Positions 12,701 to 22,293 of a stretch of 64,000 nucleotides of DNA are shown here, piece after piece. Each line of letters opens with the position of its first letter. The stretch's first letter is position 1. Under the pieces are notes generated by a model that ran no database searches, was not told where the DNA came from, and was given only the letters and a program-made list of their open reading frames with translations. The position numbers and the translations under genes are program-made. Source of the stretch: Crotalaria pallida (taxonomy: Eukaryota; Streptophyta; Magnoliopsida; Fabales; Fabaceae); the NCBI GenBank assembly GCA_037953625.1, contig CM075651.1:155512001-155576000 (forward strand). Reading direction: 5' to 3'.

Positions 12701-12909
12701 TATATTATATTTCAGGATACGAGGTTGCAGAGAAGGCATGTTGTTCAACTGGAACATTTGAGATGAGCTATTTGTGCAGTGACAAGAATCCACTAACATG
12801 CACAGACGCCAACAAATACGTGTTTTGGGATGCCTTCCATCCTACCGAGAAGACTAACCGCATTGTCTCTAATTATTTAATCCCAAAGCTTCTAGCAACT
12901 TTTGGATAG
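4701..12909 (+). CDS. GDSL esterase/lipase 1 (secreted SGNH hydrolase, 3 exons)
   Basis: Exons are 4701-5099, 5576-6065 and 12716-12909, joining in frame to about 360 residues, the usual length for plant GDSL enzymes. The N terminus has a hydrophobic signal peptide (to about residue 33) for the secretory pathway. Block I is FGDSSVDSGNN with the nucleophile Ser, block III is GTND, and block V (WDAFHP) supplies the catalytic Asp and His. The family hydrolyses esters of lipids, cutin precursors or acylated sugars; the substrate here is unknown. Intron 2 is 6,650 bases long and filled with LINE-derived sequence, whereas the paralogue at 18,916 has a 96-base intron there. Exon 2 (490) and exon 3 (194) have the same lengths in both genes, which supports the splice model. 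A duplicated copy of the end of exon 2 lies inside intron 2, so mis-splicing is possible. The coding sequence itself is intact. Confidence 0.88.
5138..5405. mobile_element. Foldback MITE in intron 1 of GDSL1
   Basis: Left block (tttagtcccttaaaatgtgaaaattcat) and right block (atgaatttacacattttaaggactaaagtgac) form an inverted repeat around an inner pair built on ttcataaaaaaatcttcaatg. It lies wholly within the intron between 5100 and 5575. Confidence 0.6.
6035..7200. repeat. Left copy of a ~1.17-kb direct repeat flanking a LINE
   Basis: This segment begins inside exon 2 of GDSL1 (31 exon bases, 6035-6065) and ends at 7200 in an older LINE-derived zinc-finger remnant. It reappears with small differences at 8973-10151. 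The two copies abut the LINE fragment at 7201-8972 on both sides. The right copy contains about 40 extra bases near 9,710 that are missing here. Confidence 0.85.
6905..7200 (-). pseudogene. LINE-derived zf-RVT remnant, unit 1
   Basis: The minus-strand translation reads like the zinc-binding domain at the C terminus of plant non-LTR reverse transcriptases: a PPKVNLTKRRVML segment, then MCSKCHME. The frame is open for only about 82 codons and lacks the rest of the polyprotein. The same remnant occurs at about 9,890-10,330 and 10,520-10,800. Confidence 0.55.
7201..8972 (-). mobile_element. 5'-truncated LINE (non-LTR retrotransposon) inside GDSL1 intron 2
   Basis: On the minus strand, broken frames give the end of a reverse transcriptase (KNLIVFNKALLSKWHWKLI, then GGLWEKIIYSEYG at about 8,620-8,760) and a zf-RVT domain (KAPPKVQAFMWQLLWDIIP at about 8,080-8,130, then CGQTEEDSSHLFLYC at about 7,930-7,985). 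The 3' end at 7201-7208 is a short run of T on the plus strand, i.e. the poly-A tail. The upstream endonuclease and most of the polymerase are missing and several frames are broken, so it is inactive. Confidence 0.8.
8973..10151. repeat. Right copy of the ~1.17-kb direct repeat, with decoy exon end
   Basis: Positions 8973-9003 repeat the last 31 bases of exon 2 with one visible difference (G to A near 8,998), followed by the same donor (GTATGATT at 9004). The rest follows 6066-7200 closely. Beyond 10,151 the sequence continues into the older LINE remnant that is interrupted at 7200 in the left copy. Confidence 0.85.
9622..10995. repeat. Tandem array of ~620-650-bp LINE-derived units
   Basis: The landmark agcatagtt.tat.cctgaaacaagtc occurs at 9622, 10243 and 10896, giving unit spacings of 621 and 653 bases, and a last partial unit ends near 10,995. 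A related start lies at 6695. Each full unit contains a minus-strand zf-RVT-like remnant, for example FAWRAILDRVSPKSKFNEE at about 10,085-10,150. The frames are broken, so the units are not functional genes. Confidence 0.75.
10996..12640. other. Remainder of GDSL1 intron 2, no recognised gene
   Basis: An AT-rich intron sequence. I see no conserved domain in any frame and no clear terminal repeats. Confidence 0.6.
12641..12710. repeat. (TTA)n microsatellite next to the acceptor of GDSL1 exon 3
   Basis: About 18 copies of the triplet ATT, then tatattatattatat, run up to the ttcag acceptor that ends at 12715. The repeat replaces the usual polypyrimidine tract, so its length could influence splicing. 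Confidence 0.9.
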
Positions 12910-13963
12910 ATGATCTTGATCTATCTATTAATTATTTCTAGCTATTTGCCTTTCAAAAGGCTTGGATACACAGTATATAGTAGTTCTTTGCCTTAGTCTC
13001 TAGACATTGATAATGCCAGTTGTTTGTGGTAGATAATGTTCAAAAGTCATCAATTCTGTACTTGACATAAATTGTTTACGAAACTATACCTTTCGTACTC
13101 TCTTCAATGTTGATAAAAATAAAAAATTTGGTCCTCTCCATATGCAATGCAAACAGAAGCACAAAATCTATAGAAGTTGGTTTACATTCTGTTTTTCATC
13201 TTTAAGCATTTATAACACTAATAACGAAAGATAATCGTCATATTGCTAGATATTTTCATTTCATATAATTTTTAGTTATTTAAAAGAAAATCATATTAAT
13301 GAATCTAAATTTTGTATGGAATCTTTGTCTTCTATATGCATGGATTGTGACATTGTGTGCTTCCGATTTCAAGCCAAAACTCCTTTAATTTACTTTATAG
13401 AACCACTTGTGTTCAGGTCAATGTGCTCCGATCCTGAGTCCTGACCCTCTTGGTTACTGCAAAGAATCTTATATGAAGGAGTAGTCCTAGCTTTTATTTA
13501 TTTAAATTAGCATTACTTTATTAAAAAAATCATTTTGAACCTTTTTAGCCTCAACCTTAAAAATCATAGATAACAAAACCATTAAAAAATCAGCTCTACT
13601 ATTTTTAATATTATAAATATGTTCTTTTTTCTAATACTCTACTATTTCCAATGTTATAAACATTTTTTTTCTAGTAACACATACTCTATGGTACTCCACT
13701 TGTTTCCTTTTTTTTTTTTTATATATATATATATAAGAACTTGTTTCCTAGAATTTAAAACTCCGAAAGCAATGTAGTCTTTGAATCAAATTATTATTTT
13801 GAAAATTTAACGAATATCTTAATGATATTGTTTAAACAAAATAAAAATTATTTTTTTTTACTTGAAAAATGATGTGCTTAACATATTAGAAAATGTTAAA
13901 TTTTGATTTTTCAATATTGATTTACTTCTTTTGTAATTCTTAAAAAATGATCTTAAAACACTT
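12910..13963. other. Downstream region of GDSL1, no recognised gene
   Basis: The first 200 bases are the probable 3' UTR and polyadenylation zone. Beyond that there is AT-rich sequence with no supported frame; a short T run followed by (AT)n lies near 13,710-13,735. Confidence 0.6.
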
Positions 13964-13971
13964 GTTAGCAC

Positions 13972-14747
13972 TAGAGCGGTCAAAACGGGCTTGTGGGCCG
14001 GGTTCGGACAGGCCCGCTTCGGGCTCGGGCCAAATCGGACTCGGGCCAAAATGCCCGGTTGTAAATTGAGTACCCTAGTATGAAACCCAAACCCGCCCTA
14101 AGCGGGCTTCGGGCTGGCCCGCATCATCTCTTTTTTTTTTTTCATTTCAACCACTTCAAAAAAATTTATATATATTTTTTTAAAAAAAAATTAATAAATA
14201 AACTTCCTTTATTTTTTACATTTCTAACTTCTAAGCATCAAAACGGGCTTAAAATTAATAAGTATCATTCTAAGCATTTCTGATTGTACTTGTTAGCACT
14301 AGAGTTGTCAAAATGGGCTTGCGGGCCGGGCTCGGACCAAAAAGCCCGGTTGTAAATTGAGTACCCTAGTATGAAACCCAAACCCGTCCTAAGTGGGTTT
14401 CGGGCCGGCCCGCATCATCTCTTTTTTTTTCAATTCAACCACTTCAAAAAAATTTATATATATTTTTTTAAAAAAAAAATTAATGAATAAACTTCCTTTA
14501 TTTTTTTACACATATTTTTGTAACCAATAATAATAAGTGTTTTTCCTTTTATAATAAACACATGCACATATAAAGTAAAAAAAATGTGAATTTTTCTGGG
14601 TCGCCGGGCCAGCCCGAACCCGAACCCGATCGGGCCGGGCTAAATAATTCGGGTTGAATAGATAGGTTATACTAAGGAGCTCGAGCCCTATGATTTTTTG
14701 GGCTTTTTGGCTCGGCCCGGCTGGCCCGACTCATTTTGACTACTCTA
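13972..14747. mobile_element. Non-autonomous hAT-type element with a duplicated left end
   Basis: The left terminus tagagcggtcaaaacgggc is matched by the inverted right terminus tagagtagtcaaaatgag. It is flanked by an 8-base target duplication with one mismatch: GTTAGCAC (13964-13971) and ATTAGCAC (14748-14755). Eight-base duplications are typical of hAT. A second left terminus, again preceded by GTTAGCAC, starts at 14300, and the following ~150 bases repeat those after 13,972. The ends are GC-rich (gggccgggc motifs). There is no transposase. Confidence 0.75.
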
Positions 14748-14987
14748 ATTAGCACGACCATTATTATTTAAACAACAACATAAATTTTTGGAATATGAAT
14801 ATTATTGGTTTAGATATCTAAAGAAAATATATATTTCTTTAATTATATATTTATTAGTTTTAAAGATTATATATTTAGTTTTTCATAAGAAAACTATGTA
14901 GTTATAGATAATGAATTTTTCTAAATTTCTAACTAATCCTTTTCTATATATCCTCCTCTTCTATGACTAAATAATACTCCCTCCATG

Positions 14988-14991
14988 TTAA

Positions 14992-15024
<33 letters not shown>
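14988..15024. repeat. (AAT)n microsatellite
   Basis: About 12 copies of AAT directly to the left of a MITE. A decayed second MITE terminus (ctccctccatgtt) lies just before it at about 14,977. Confidence 0.85.
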
Positions 15025-15025
<1 letters not shown>

Positions 15026-15027
<2 letters not shown>

Positions 15028-15378
15028 CCCTCCATTTCATCATGTTTAGTCTTTTAGGTCTGGGCACACATATTAAGAAAATGTTAATTATTGTAAATAT
15101 TATGTATAGTTTGTCCAAAATAATGCCCCTATTTAATCCTTATTGGAAATTGTAGTACTATTTAATTTTTACTAGTAAGTGTGTTCATTAATTAATGTAT
15201 AGTGATTTAGAGATGAGGAAGATGATAAAAGTAGAATTAATGAGGAGTAAGAGAAATGATTAAATGAAAGGTTAAAATTGGAAAGAAAAAATATGTTTAT
15301 GTATTGAAAATGTAAAAGGCCAAACAATATGAAACAGAAAAAAAAGCTAAAAGGCCAAACATAATGAAACGGATGGAG
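15026..15378. mobile_element. Stowaway-like MITE (353 bp)
   Basis: The left terminus ctccctccatttcatcatg matches the inverted right terminus ctccatccgtttcattatg. TA flanks both ends (15024-15025 and 15379-15380). Confidence 0.8.
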
Positions 15379-15398
15379 TAAATGATTAAACACTTATA

Positions 15399-15690
15399 CC
15401 CTCCGGCTTACAATATAAGCAAATCCAACTACTTTCATACTTATTAAGAATGTTAGTTGATTGTATTTAATTTTCTCAAATTTATATACTCCTACAAAAT
15501 AGAGGTATTTTAGGAAAGTAATATTGGGAATAATGAAACAAAAATTAAATGAAAAAACAATTTTCTAAATATATCTTAAGAAATTAGCATTGACAATGAA
15601 ATAAAATTTAATAATATTAGTTACTTTTGCTTATATTTTAAATTAAATGGAATGTGTTTTTTTATTACTTATATTTTAAGTCGGATGGCG
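15399..15690. mobile_element. Stowaway-like MITE (292 bp), same family as 421-704
   Basis: The left end ccctccggcttacaatataagc is mirrored by gcttatattttaagtcggatgg (read inverted). TA is present at 15397-15398 and 15691-15692. The interior follows the element at 421-704 closely. Confidence 0.75.
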
Positions 15691-15923
15691 TAGGATTTTT
15701 CTAATTTGTTATGAATGTATACTTTACCATAAAGAGAAAAACCAAGTTTTCACCTGAACAATATTAACATCCGAGATATCTATCTCATGTACAAATGAAT
15801 TAAGGTAAACATCGACGGTGTGGATTACTACCGTAAAGTAACATATATTTTAACCAAAGTACATCTAACAACTCATGTTAACCGTTAAATGTATGAAAAA
15901 AAACAATAAAGACAAGGGAGTTA

Positions 15924-16352
15924 CTAACATGCAACCTAAAATTAGATGGTTGCTATGCAACCTTTTACTAAACTAATACAAAGTTGACCCCTAAGATATG
16001 TGTGCCATGTCATTCCTTGAAGTAGTGATTTATAATTTTTACAATTTACTCCAACATAAAAAGCAAATTAATTTAATTTAGTTATTTGTACCTATTAGCA
16101 AATTAATTTAACACCTGTTGTCATAATCACTTGTTGTCATAATCATCACCTGTTGTTTTAATCTATGTTGTAAATTGCTAATAGGTACAAAGGACTAAAT
16201 TAAATTAATTTACTTTTAATGTTGGAGTAAATTGTAAAAATTATAAATCACTACTTCAAGGAATGACATGACACACATGTCTTAGGTGTCAACTTTTTAT
16301 TAGTTTACTAAAAGGTTGCATAGTAACTATCCAATTTTAGGTTGCATGTTAG
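15924..16352. mobile_element. Foldback MITE (~430 bp)
   Basis: The left arm from ctaacatgcaacctaaaatt is complementary to the right arm ending in aattttaggttgcatgttag. Pairing continues inward through the blocks aatgacatg.cacacat.tctta and taaattgtaaaaattataaatcact. The two arms cover nearly the whole element. A relative lies at 30,510-30,915. Confidence 0.75.
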
Positions 16353-16452
16353 AGACAAATCTTCAGGAACCAACTCAAATGTTAAAACTGCATCAAACGT
16401 GAGTGATATGCTTTCTCCTCTATCCTTTAAAAATATAGAAAGAATAAAAAAT

Positions 16453-16885
16453 AGGCTTAAATATAAAAATGATCCATATAAATATTGTCTCTTTTGAAAT
16501 TGGTCCTTGCAAAATTTTTCTTTTGATTTTAATTCATGCATTTATAAAATGTTTTGGTTTTGATCCCTCATGTTAAATTTGGTCCCCATAATTTTGTTGA
16601 CAGATTGTTTTGAACCCTCTGTTATTAGATTTAATAGGTTTTGGTCCTTCTACTGTCATGGTTTTTGAATTGGTTACCTTATGTAATGAAAGTTGTCTTT
16701 TTACCCTTGAGAATTAATGAAAGAATATATACACTAATATATTACCTTTTTTACGTTTTCCATCCACATTTAACGGGACTAAAACCAAAACGCTTTTAAA
16801 TGCAGGGACCAAAACCAATATTTTCTGTAGGGATCAATTTCAAAAGAATCGATATTTATATGAACCATTTTGGTATTTAAGCCTA
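16453..16885. mobile_element. Foldback MITE (~430 bp)
   Basis: The ends aggcttaaatataaaaatg and (inverted) aggcttaaataccaaaatg match. Inner pairs include tcttttgaaattggtcc against ggatcaatttcaaaaga. There is no coding content. Confidence 0.7.
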
Positions 16886-18377
16886 AATAATATTTGCCTT
16901 AATAAAACAATAAGGAAAAAAAGGGAAGAAAAAAAATAGTTAACGCCCCTAAATTTTCTAAATAATAGATATTATATACTTCAGCATAAATGAACAAAAA
17001 ATTTTGCTACCTTAATAATACCAATTAAGAAAAACAAAACAAGTGAATATAATTTTTTTTAAAATACTTAAACATCTCATTTCTCAACATAAAATTACTT
17101 ATTTTGATTGGTTAAAAAATGCTCTGAAAGTACTAGTTAGCATCTTCCAATTGAAAATTAGAAGCAAATCAACAATTAAAAGAGTGGTATGAAACAGGAG
17201 AATGTCAATTAATTAGTGGGAAGCACAGCACACATAAATGGCATCACCTCCTTTCTTGTTGGGAACATTAAATTAATGGCTTAGATCCTGAGAGAGGGAA
17301 ACTTGGTAGTTTGTTAGACAGTTGCAACTGCATAACTGGCTAATTAATTCTCTGACAGCCTCTTCCTGTCGCTTGGTAGCAGTTGGTGCATGCCGGAAAT
17401 CAGTGAAACATTACTTCTAACATACTAGGATTTTCATAGCGTATGCCTCCAAGGTTGATGATATAAAAAACTACTGTATTAAGGTATAACAACACTTTGT
17501 ATAATGGACCTTCTTCATTAGTATTATGTTAAGTTTCAGTGTTAAAAGAACCACTTTAACTAGATTTTGGCAGATGAGATATATATGTTGTCAATCAATT
17601 TATTGGTGTACGAATATGCCGTTGAACATATCTATCAATACTTCATGTTCATGCAGTGGACGTGGAAAAACTTACTAGTACTTAACTCGATCTCCAACTT
17701 ATTTATGGGGTTTGCACGGTGACGAGGCATCTTCAATTTTACTGACTGTCATCATACATATTTAAATTCAAATTTTGATATATGACAAGTTATTCAGCTT
17801 TTATTTCAACATTTCTAAATAATTGTTTTTATTCCTATTTCTTTATTCCATAGTATTTTTGTTATTTTGTTACTTAGGGACAAGAAGCCAATATGTGAAA
17901 GAAACTTTCTCAAGCATAGAGGTAGTTTTAAAATGATATACTTTCTCATGCTTAGAGGTAGTTTTAAAATGATTTAATGACATGTGAAGTGTATGGCTGG
18001 GTAAGTCTATATACTTTTAATTTGTAAACCGGGGATGATTCTAGACTAATGTTTTTAAACATTTTCAAACACTTGGTCCTGCATTAATTAATCAAAATTA
18101 TTACTACTGTATTTTTTTATCAATTAATCAAAATTATAAGTATTAATTCAAAATTAATGATTTTGAATGTTTACAAAATCAATAGTGTGGAACTTACCAA
18201 TAAGTGCTCAGCTAAGGGGATACTATTAGCCATTTATGGTATTAGGCTCGCCTGATCTTACTCTAATAATTTTATTAGCAGATTTAATTCAAAGATGTCA
18301 TGTAGTACTTCAGTCTCTTCTATTCTCAATCCTCTCTGCTAGTAAATTATATTTCGGGTCATTATCAAACTATATTA
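16886..18377. other. Intergenic stretch upstream of GDSL2, no recognised gene
   Basis: AT-rich sequence without a supported gene. A short imperfect tandem duplication sits at about 17,905-17,975, where a unit with actttctca.gc.tagaggtagttttaaaatgat occurs twice. Confidence 0.55.
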
Positions 18378-18657
18378 CTCCCTCCGGTCCTTATTATAGG
18401 GTATACTTAACCGAATTACACATACCAAAGAAAATAATTAGTTTTATGAATTCTATGAGAATATATTCTAACATTACAATTTTACTCTCTCAACTTTTCT
18501 TGGAAAATTCACACTCATTGATGAAACAAAAAACACATAGATAATTTAATAAGGGCAAAAAAAAAGAAAAAACAATAAATGATGTATAGGAAATATAAAG
18601 TGACTTATAATTAGGACAAAAATTTTTTTTTCTAGAATGTGACCTATAATAAGGACC
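18378..18657. mobile_element. Stowaway-like MITE lacking its outermost right end
   Basis: It begins ctccctccggtccttattat after a TA. The right side pairs through cctataataaggacc at 18,643-18,657, but the final ggagggag is absent. The interior matches the element at 58,100-58,390. It ends about 260 bases upstream of the GDSL2 start. Confidence 0.7.
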
Positions 18658-18915
18658 TATAATTTTCTAGAATGTGACCTATTATTTAGCTTCCATTGCA
18701 CCAAAAATAAAGCTTGAATACCAAATCCCACATTATCCATAACAACTGTGATCTTGCCATAGCAATTATAATTCCAACAACTTCTTCACCCAAGCCTCAA
18801 AAAATCAACGTTCCATTAATAGCCCTAACCAATATTTATTGTATCACAAGTTCACCACTTTTTACTCACTCACTCACTCCAAATTAAGTTATACTCCAAA
18901 GTTACTCCTAGTATA

Positions 18916-19474
18916 ATGGAAGGGCATAGCAAGATATCACTATGCTTGCCAAATATTTTGTGCATCATTTTGCTTCAATTGCTCTTCTTGGTGGCCAAGA
19001 ATAATGCAAAGATTCCGGCAATCATCGTCTTCGGTGATTCATCGGTCGATGCAGGGAACAACAACTTCATTCCTACGATCGCACGGAGCAATTTTGAGCC
19101 ATATGGGCGTGATTTTGATGGTGGGAAAGCAACTGGAAGGTTCAGCAATGGGAAAATACCAACTGACTTTATATCTGAGGCTTTTGGCCTTCAAAAATAT
19201 GTGCCAGCATACTTGGACCCCAGGTATAACATTTCAGATTTTGCCATTGGTGTCACCTTTGCTTCTGCTGCTACTGGTTATGACAACGCAACTTCAGATG
19301 TGCTGGTAATCATTAATCAATCATCCATTCCTTCTTCAAACTTGTGGAATTGTGTTGTTTACTTTTTCATCAATCTTTTTTATTTCTATGTTTTCCTAGG
19401 TCTTAATATTGCTGAAAAAAAAAGTTATGCTTACTTCAATAAAGAGATGAGCCAAAGATAGGCATCATTTAGAA

Positions 19475-19537
<63 letters not shown>

Positions 19538-20915
19538 TTAACATGCATCTTGATTGAGGTTTGACACGTTCTAGCTCTACATGTAACATAACATCATCCT
19601 CTCTGAGTCAAGATCCTATCATTTTTTTTAAGGAAAATGAAAAGATCACGACTGTTAAAAAATTTGATAATAAGTTAAAACAGTTAAATAAACATAATAA
19701 CCATTAGACGAGGAAAATGGACAAAAAAGAAGAAAAGGAATAGTACAAACTCTTGATATTAATTATTTATTAAATTTTTAAATGATCCATATAGTAGTTA
19801 ATTATATGCAGTATACAAATTATTTTCTACATGCTCACATTAATAATCCTCTCCTAATTCGTTTAATACATACTTGAGTACTTCATAAATGAGAATATGA
19901 AAAATGGATTATAAGTTATAACTCATGAACCTAATGACTTTGAACTAGGAGTAAAATAAGTCACATCAAGAAGGAAATGCTTGATATCTTATCCTAGATA
20001 CCATGACCTGGAAAAAAAAAAAGGGTAGGCTACTAATCTGGTATAACATTCCCCAAGAGTATAAATGAATTAAATGCATATATACCTTAAAGACACACAA
20101 GTTAAACCATTTGGTCATGATTTTGGATGATGCAGTCTGTTATACCATTATGGAGACAGTTGGAGTACTACAAGGGGTACCAAAAGAATCTGAGAGCCTA
20201 CCTTGGTGAAAGCAAGGCAAATGAGACCATTGCAGAAGCACTACACCTCATGAGCCTTGGAACAAACGACTTCTTGGAGAACTACTACACCATGCCTGGC
20301 AGGGCATCACGTTTCACACCCCAACAGTATGAGACTTTCCTTGCTAGCATAGCAGAGAACTTCATCAGAAACCTCTATGGCCTCGGTGCTAGGAAGATAT
20401 CCCTTGGAGGGTTACCTCCGATGGGTTGCTTGCCATTGGAAAGAACCACCAATATCATGGGACAGAATGATTGTGTTGCTAGATACAATACCATATCGGT
20501 CGAGTTCAACGATAAACTCAAGAATTTGACCACCAAGCTCAACCAGGAGTTACCAGGGATCAAATTGGTGTTCTCGAATCCATATTACATTATGTTGCAT
20601 ATCATAAGAAACCCTGAACTATATGGTATGTTGTTACAACTTACAACTATATATAGATACATGTTTATTCAAAATAGGAAAAAAGATTCACTCATTCACA
20701 TCGAAACATTTTTATGTACAGGGTTCGAATCAGCTTCAGTGGCATGTTGCGCTACCGGAATGTTCGAGATGGGATATGCATGCAGCAGGGGAAGCATGTT
20801 CAGTTGTTCAGATGCTTCCAAATATGTGTTCTGGGATTCTTTCCATCCAACTGAGAGAACTAATAGTATTGTTGCAAGCTACGTTGTGGAACATGTTTTA
20901 TCTCACTTGCAATAA
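18916..20915 (+). CDS. GDSL esterase/lipase 2 (secreted SGNH hydrolase, 3 exons)
   Basis: Exons are 18916-19305, 20136-20625 and 20722-20915, giving about 357 residues. The N terminus is a hydrophobic signal peptide (to about residue 30), so the enzyme should be secreted or apoplastic. Block I is FGDSSVDAGNNN with the nucleophile Ser, block III is GTND, and the Asp/His pair is in WDSFHP. The Cys-rich tail (VACCATGMFEMGYACS) matches GDSL1. It is a tandem paralogue of the gene at 4701, with identical exon 2 and 3 lengths. Intron 1 holds an (AT)n microsatellite at 19,474-19,532; intron 2 is only 96 bases, and its frame happens to stay open, so an intron-retained isoform would be longer rather than truncated. 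The substrate is not predictable from sequence. Confidence 0.93.
19474..19532. repeat. (AT)n microsatellite in GDSL2 intron 1
   Basis: About 58 bases of alternating AT inside the intron between exons 1 and 2. Confidence 0.95.
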
Positions 20916-22293
20916 ATAAATAGCTACTTAGGGAATATTTACTTATGTCATGCAATTGCATCACTCATGCACAAGCCTGTACTGTGGTAGTTTTCTTTCT
21001 TTTTTTGGTAAACTTGTACTGCAGCTTTCTATTTCCTTTTTTTCCGCTGGTTGGAAATGTTGGGATCTAAGAGAATGCTCTTTGGGCTTGTAGTGAATGA
21101 GGGTTTGGAGCGTGTATATATGAAGTGTCAATGCAGCATATTCACCTAAAATGTGCTGATAGTTAAAAATATATCATTTTGTTGAGTGGTACCATACAGT
21201 ATTTCTAGCTGCTTTTAGTTCAAAGCCATGTTACTATGAGAATTAGTTTTCGCCTATTTATGTAGGTATTTCTTTCCCTATATCAGCCTTATTGAAAGAT
21301 AATTATGTGAAAAAAATTGACATCTATTTATAGAAATTGGAATAACAAGAATCAAACTTTGAAACACTTAGTTATAAAAGTTCTGATACTATGTGAGGAC
21401 CAACTCTCTTGAAAGGCTAAGCAAGTTCAGAATTTGTTTTAAGCATACACATTTCCTTATCACAATCAGAACAAGTGGGGGAGGGCAACATCTCATGCTA
21501 TGAGAAGACCAACTTTCTAGAAAGCTAAGTAAGTTGATAAGTTTTAAATCTGACACCAAAAAACACAAACATTTCCTTAAAATCAATAGCAGAAGAAGAA
21601 AACTGTAAAGAATGGAACAAAAAGCACATAACCATTTCCTTAAAATCACAATCAGAATAGTAGAAGTGAATAGCGACCCTCTACGAATTTTACTTACAAA
21701 AGATTTTCTACCTACATCTCTGTGCAAAAGATTTTCACATCAAAGATATTAAAGCTTATCCTCTTTCATGGTTCTATATAATTTATTTCCTCTTTTCGAT
21801 AGGTGATTTCATCATTTATGCAGTTTTTTTTCCACATCAATTCATGCTAAGAATTATCTCGGAGTGAGAATCTGACTGTGGAATTTGATACGTGCTTTCA
21901 GTTAATAGTTAATACACAGAAAAGAAATGGGCAAAGAAGCCTTCCTTGAAAGAGATCACCACAAAAACCATGAAACAGTACAATTAAGAAAGCAGTTTCT
22001 ATTGTCCTGGTGAGCATGGACATCTAATACAAGCAGTTGCCCTCTGTATTGGGATTTGTTTAATGGTTTTTTCCCCTCATAAAAGGAAGAAAAACTAAAA
22101 AGAATATACGAAAATAGAAGTAGTTATAAGCACCTAGGTACATGATTTGAAGTCTAACTTATTCATCTGCAAAGTATTTCCTATCTTAAAAAAACTTCAT
22201 GACAGTTTGAGTAAAAGAGAATTGTCAAGGCAAAAATGAGTTAAATAGACATCATAACCAAAATTTAAAAAAATGCGAAGGAAGCATAATGAC
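20916..22293. other. Region between GDSL2 and mTERF1, including the mTERF1 3' flank
   Basis: There is no supported gene. The part from about 21,700 to 22,060 resembles the 3' flank of the third mTERF gene (31,970-32,250): both carry a tacatctctgtgc block, then aaagatattaaagc, then cttccttgaa. It is therefore co-duplicated mTERF downstream sequence, possibly 3' UTR. Confidence 0.6.

Noticed and set aside
20127..20915. A 262-codon frame reading through GDSL2 intron 2
   Set aside because: The 96-base intron happens to be in frame without stops; clear donor and acceptor and the paralogue structure support splicing.
21389..21727. 112-codon frame downstream of GDSL2
   Set aside because: Low-complexity Leu/Ser translation; the area overlaps a flank shared with other mTERF copies rather than a gene.
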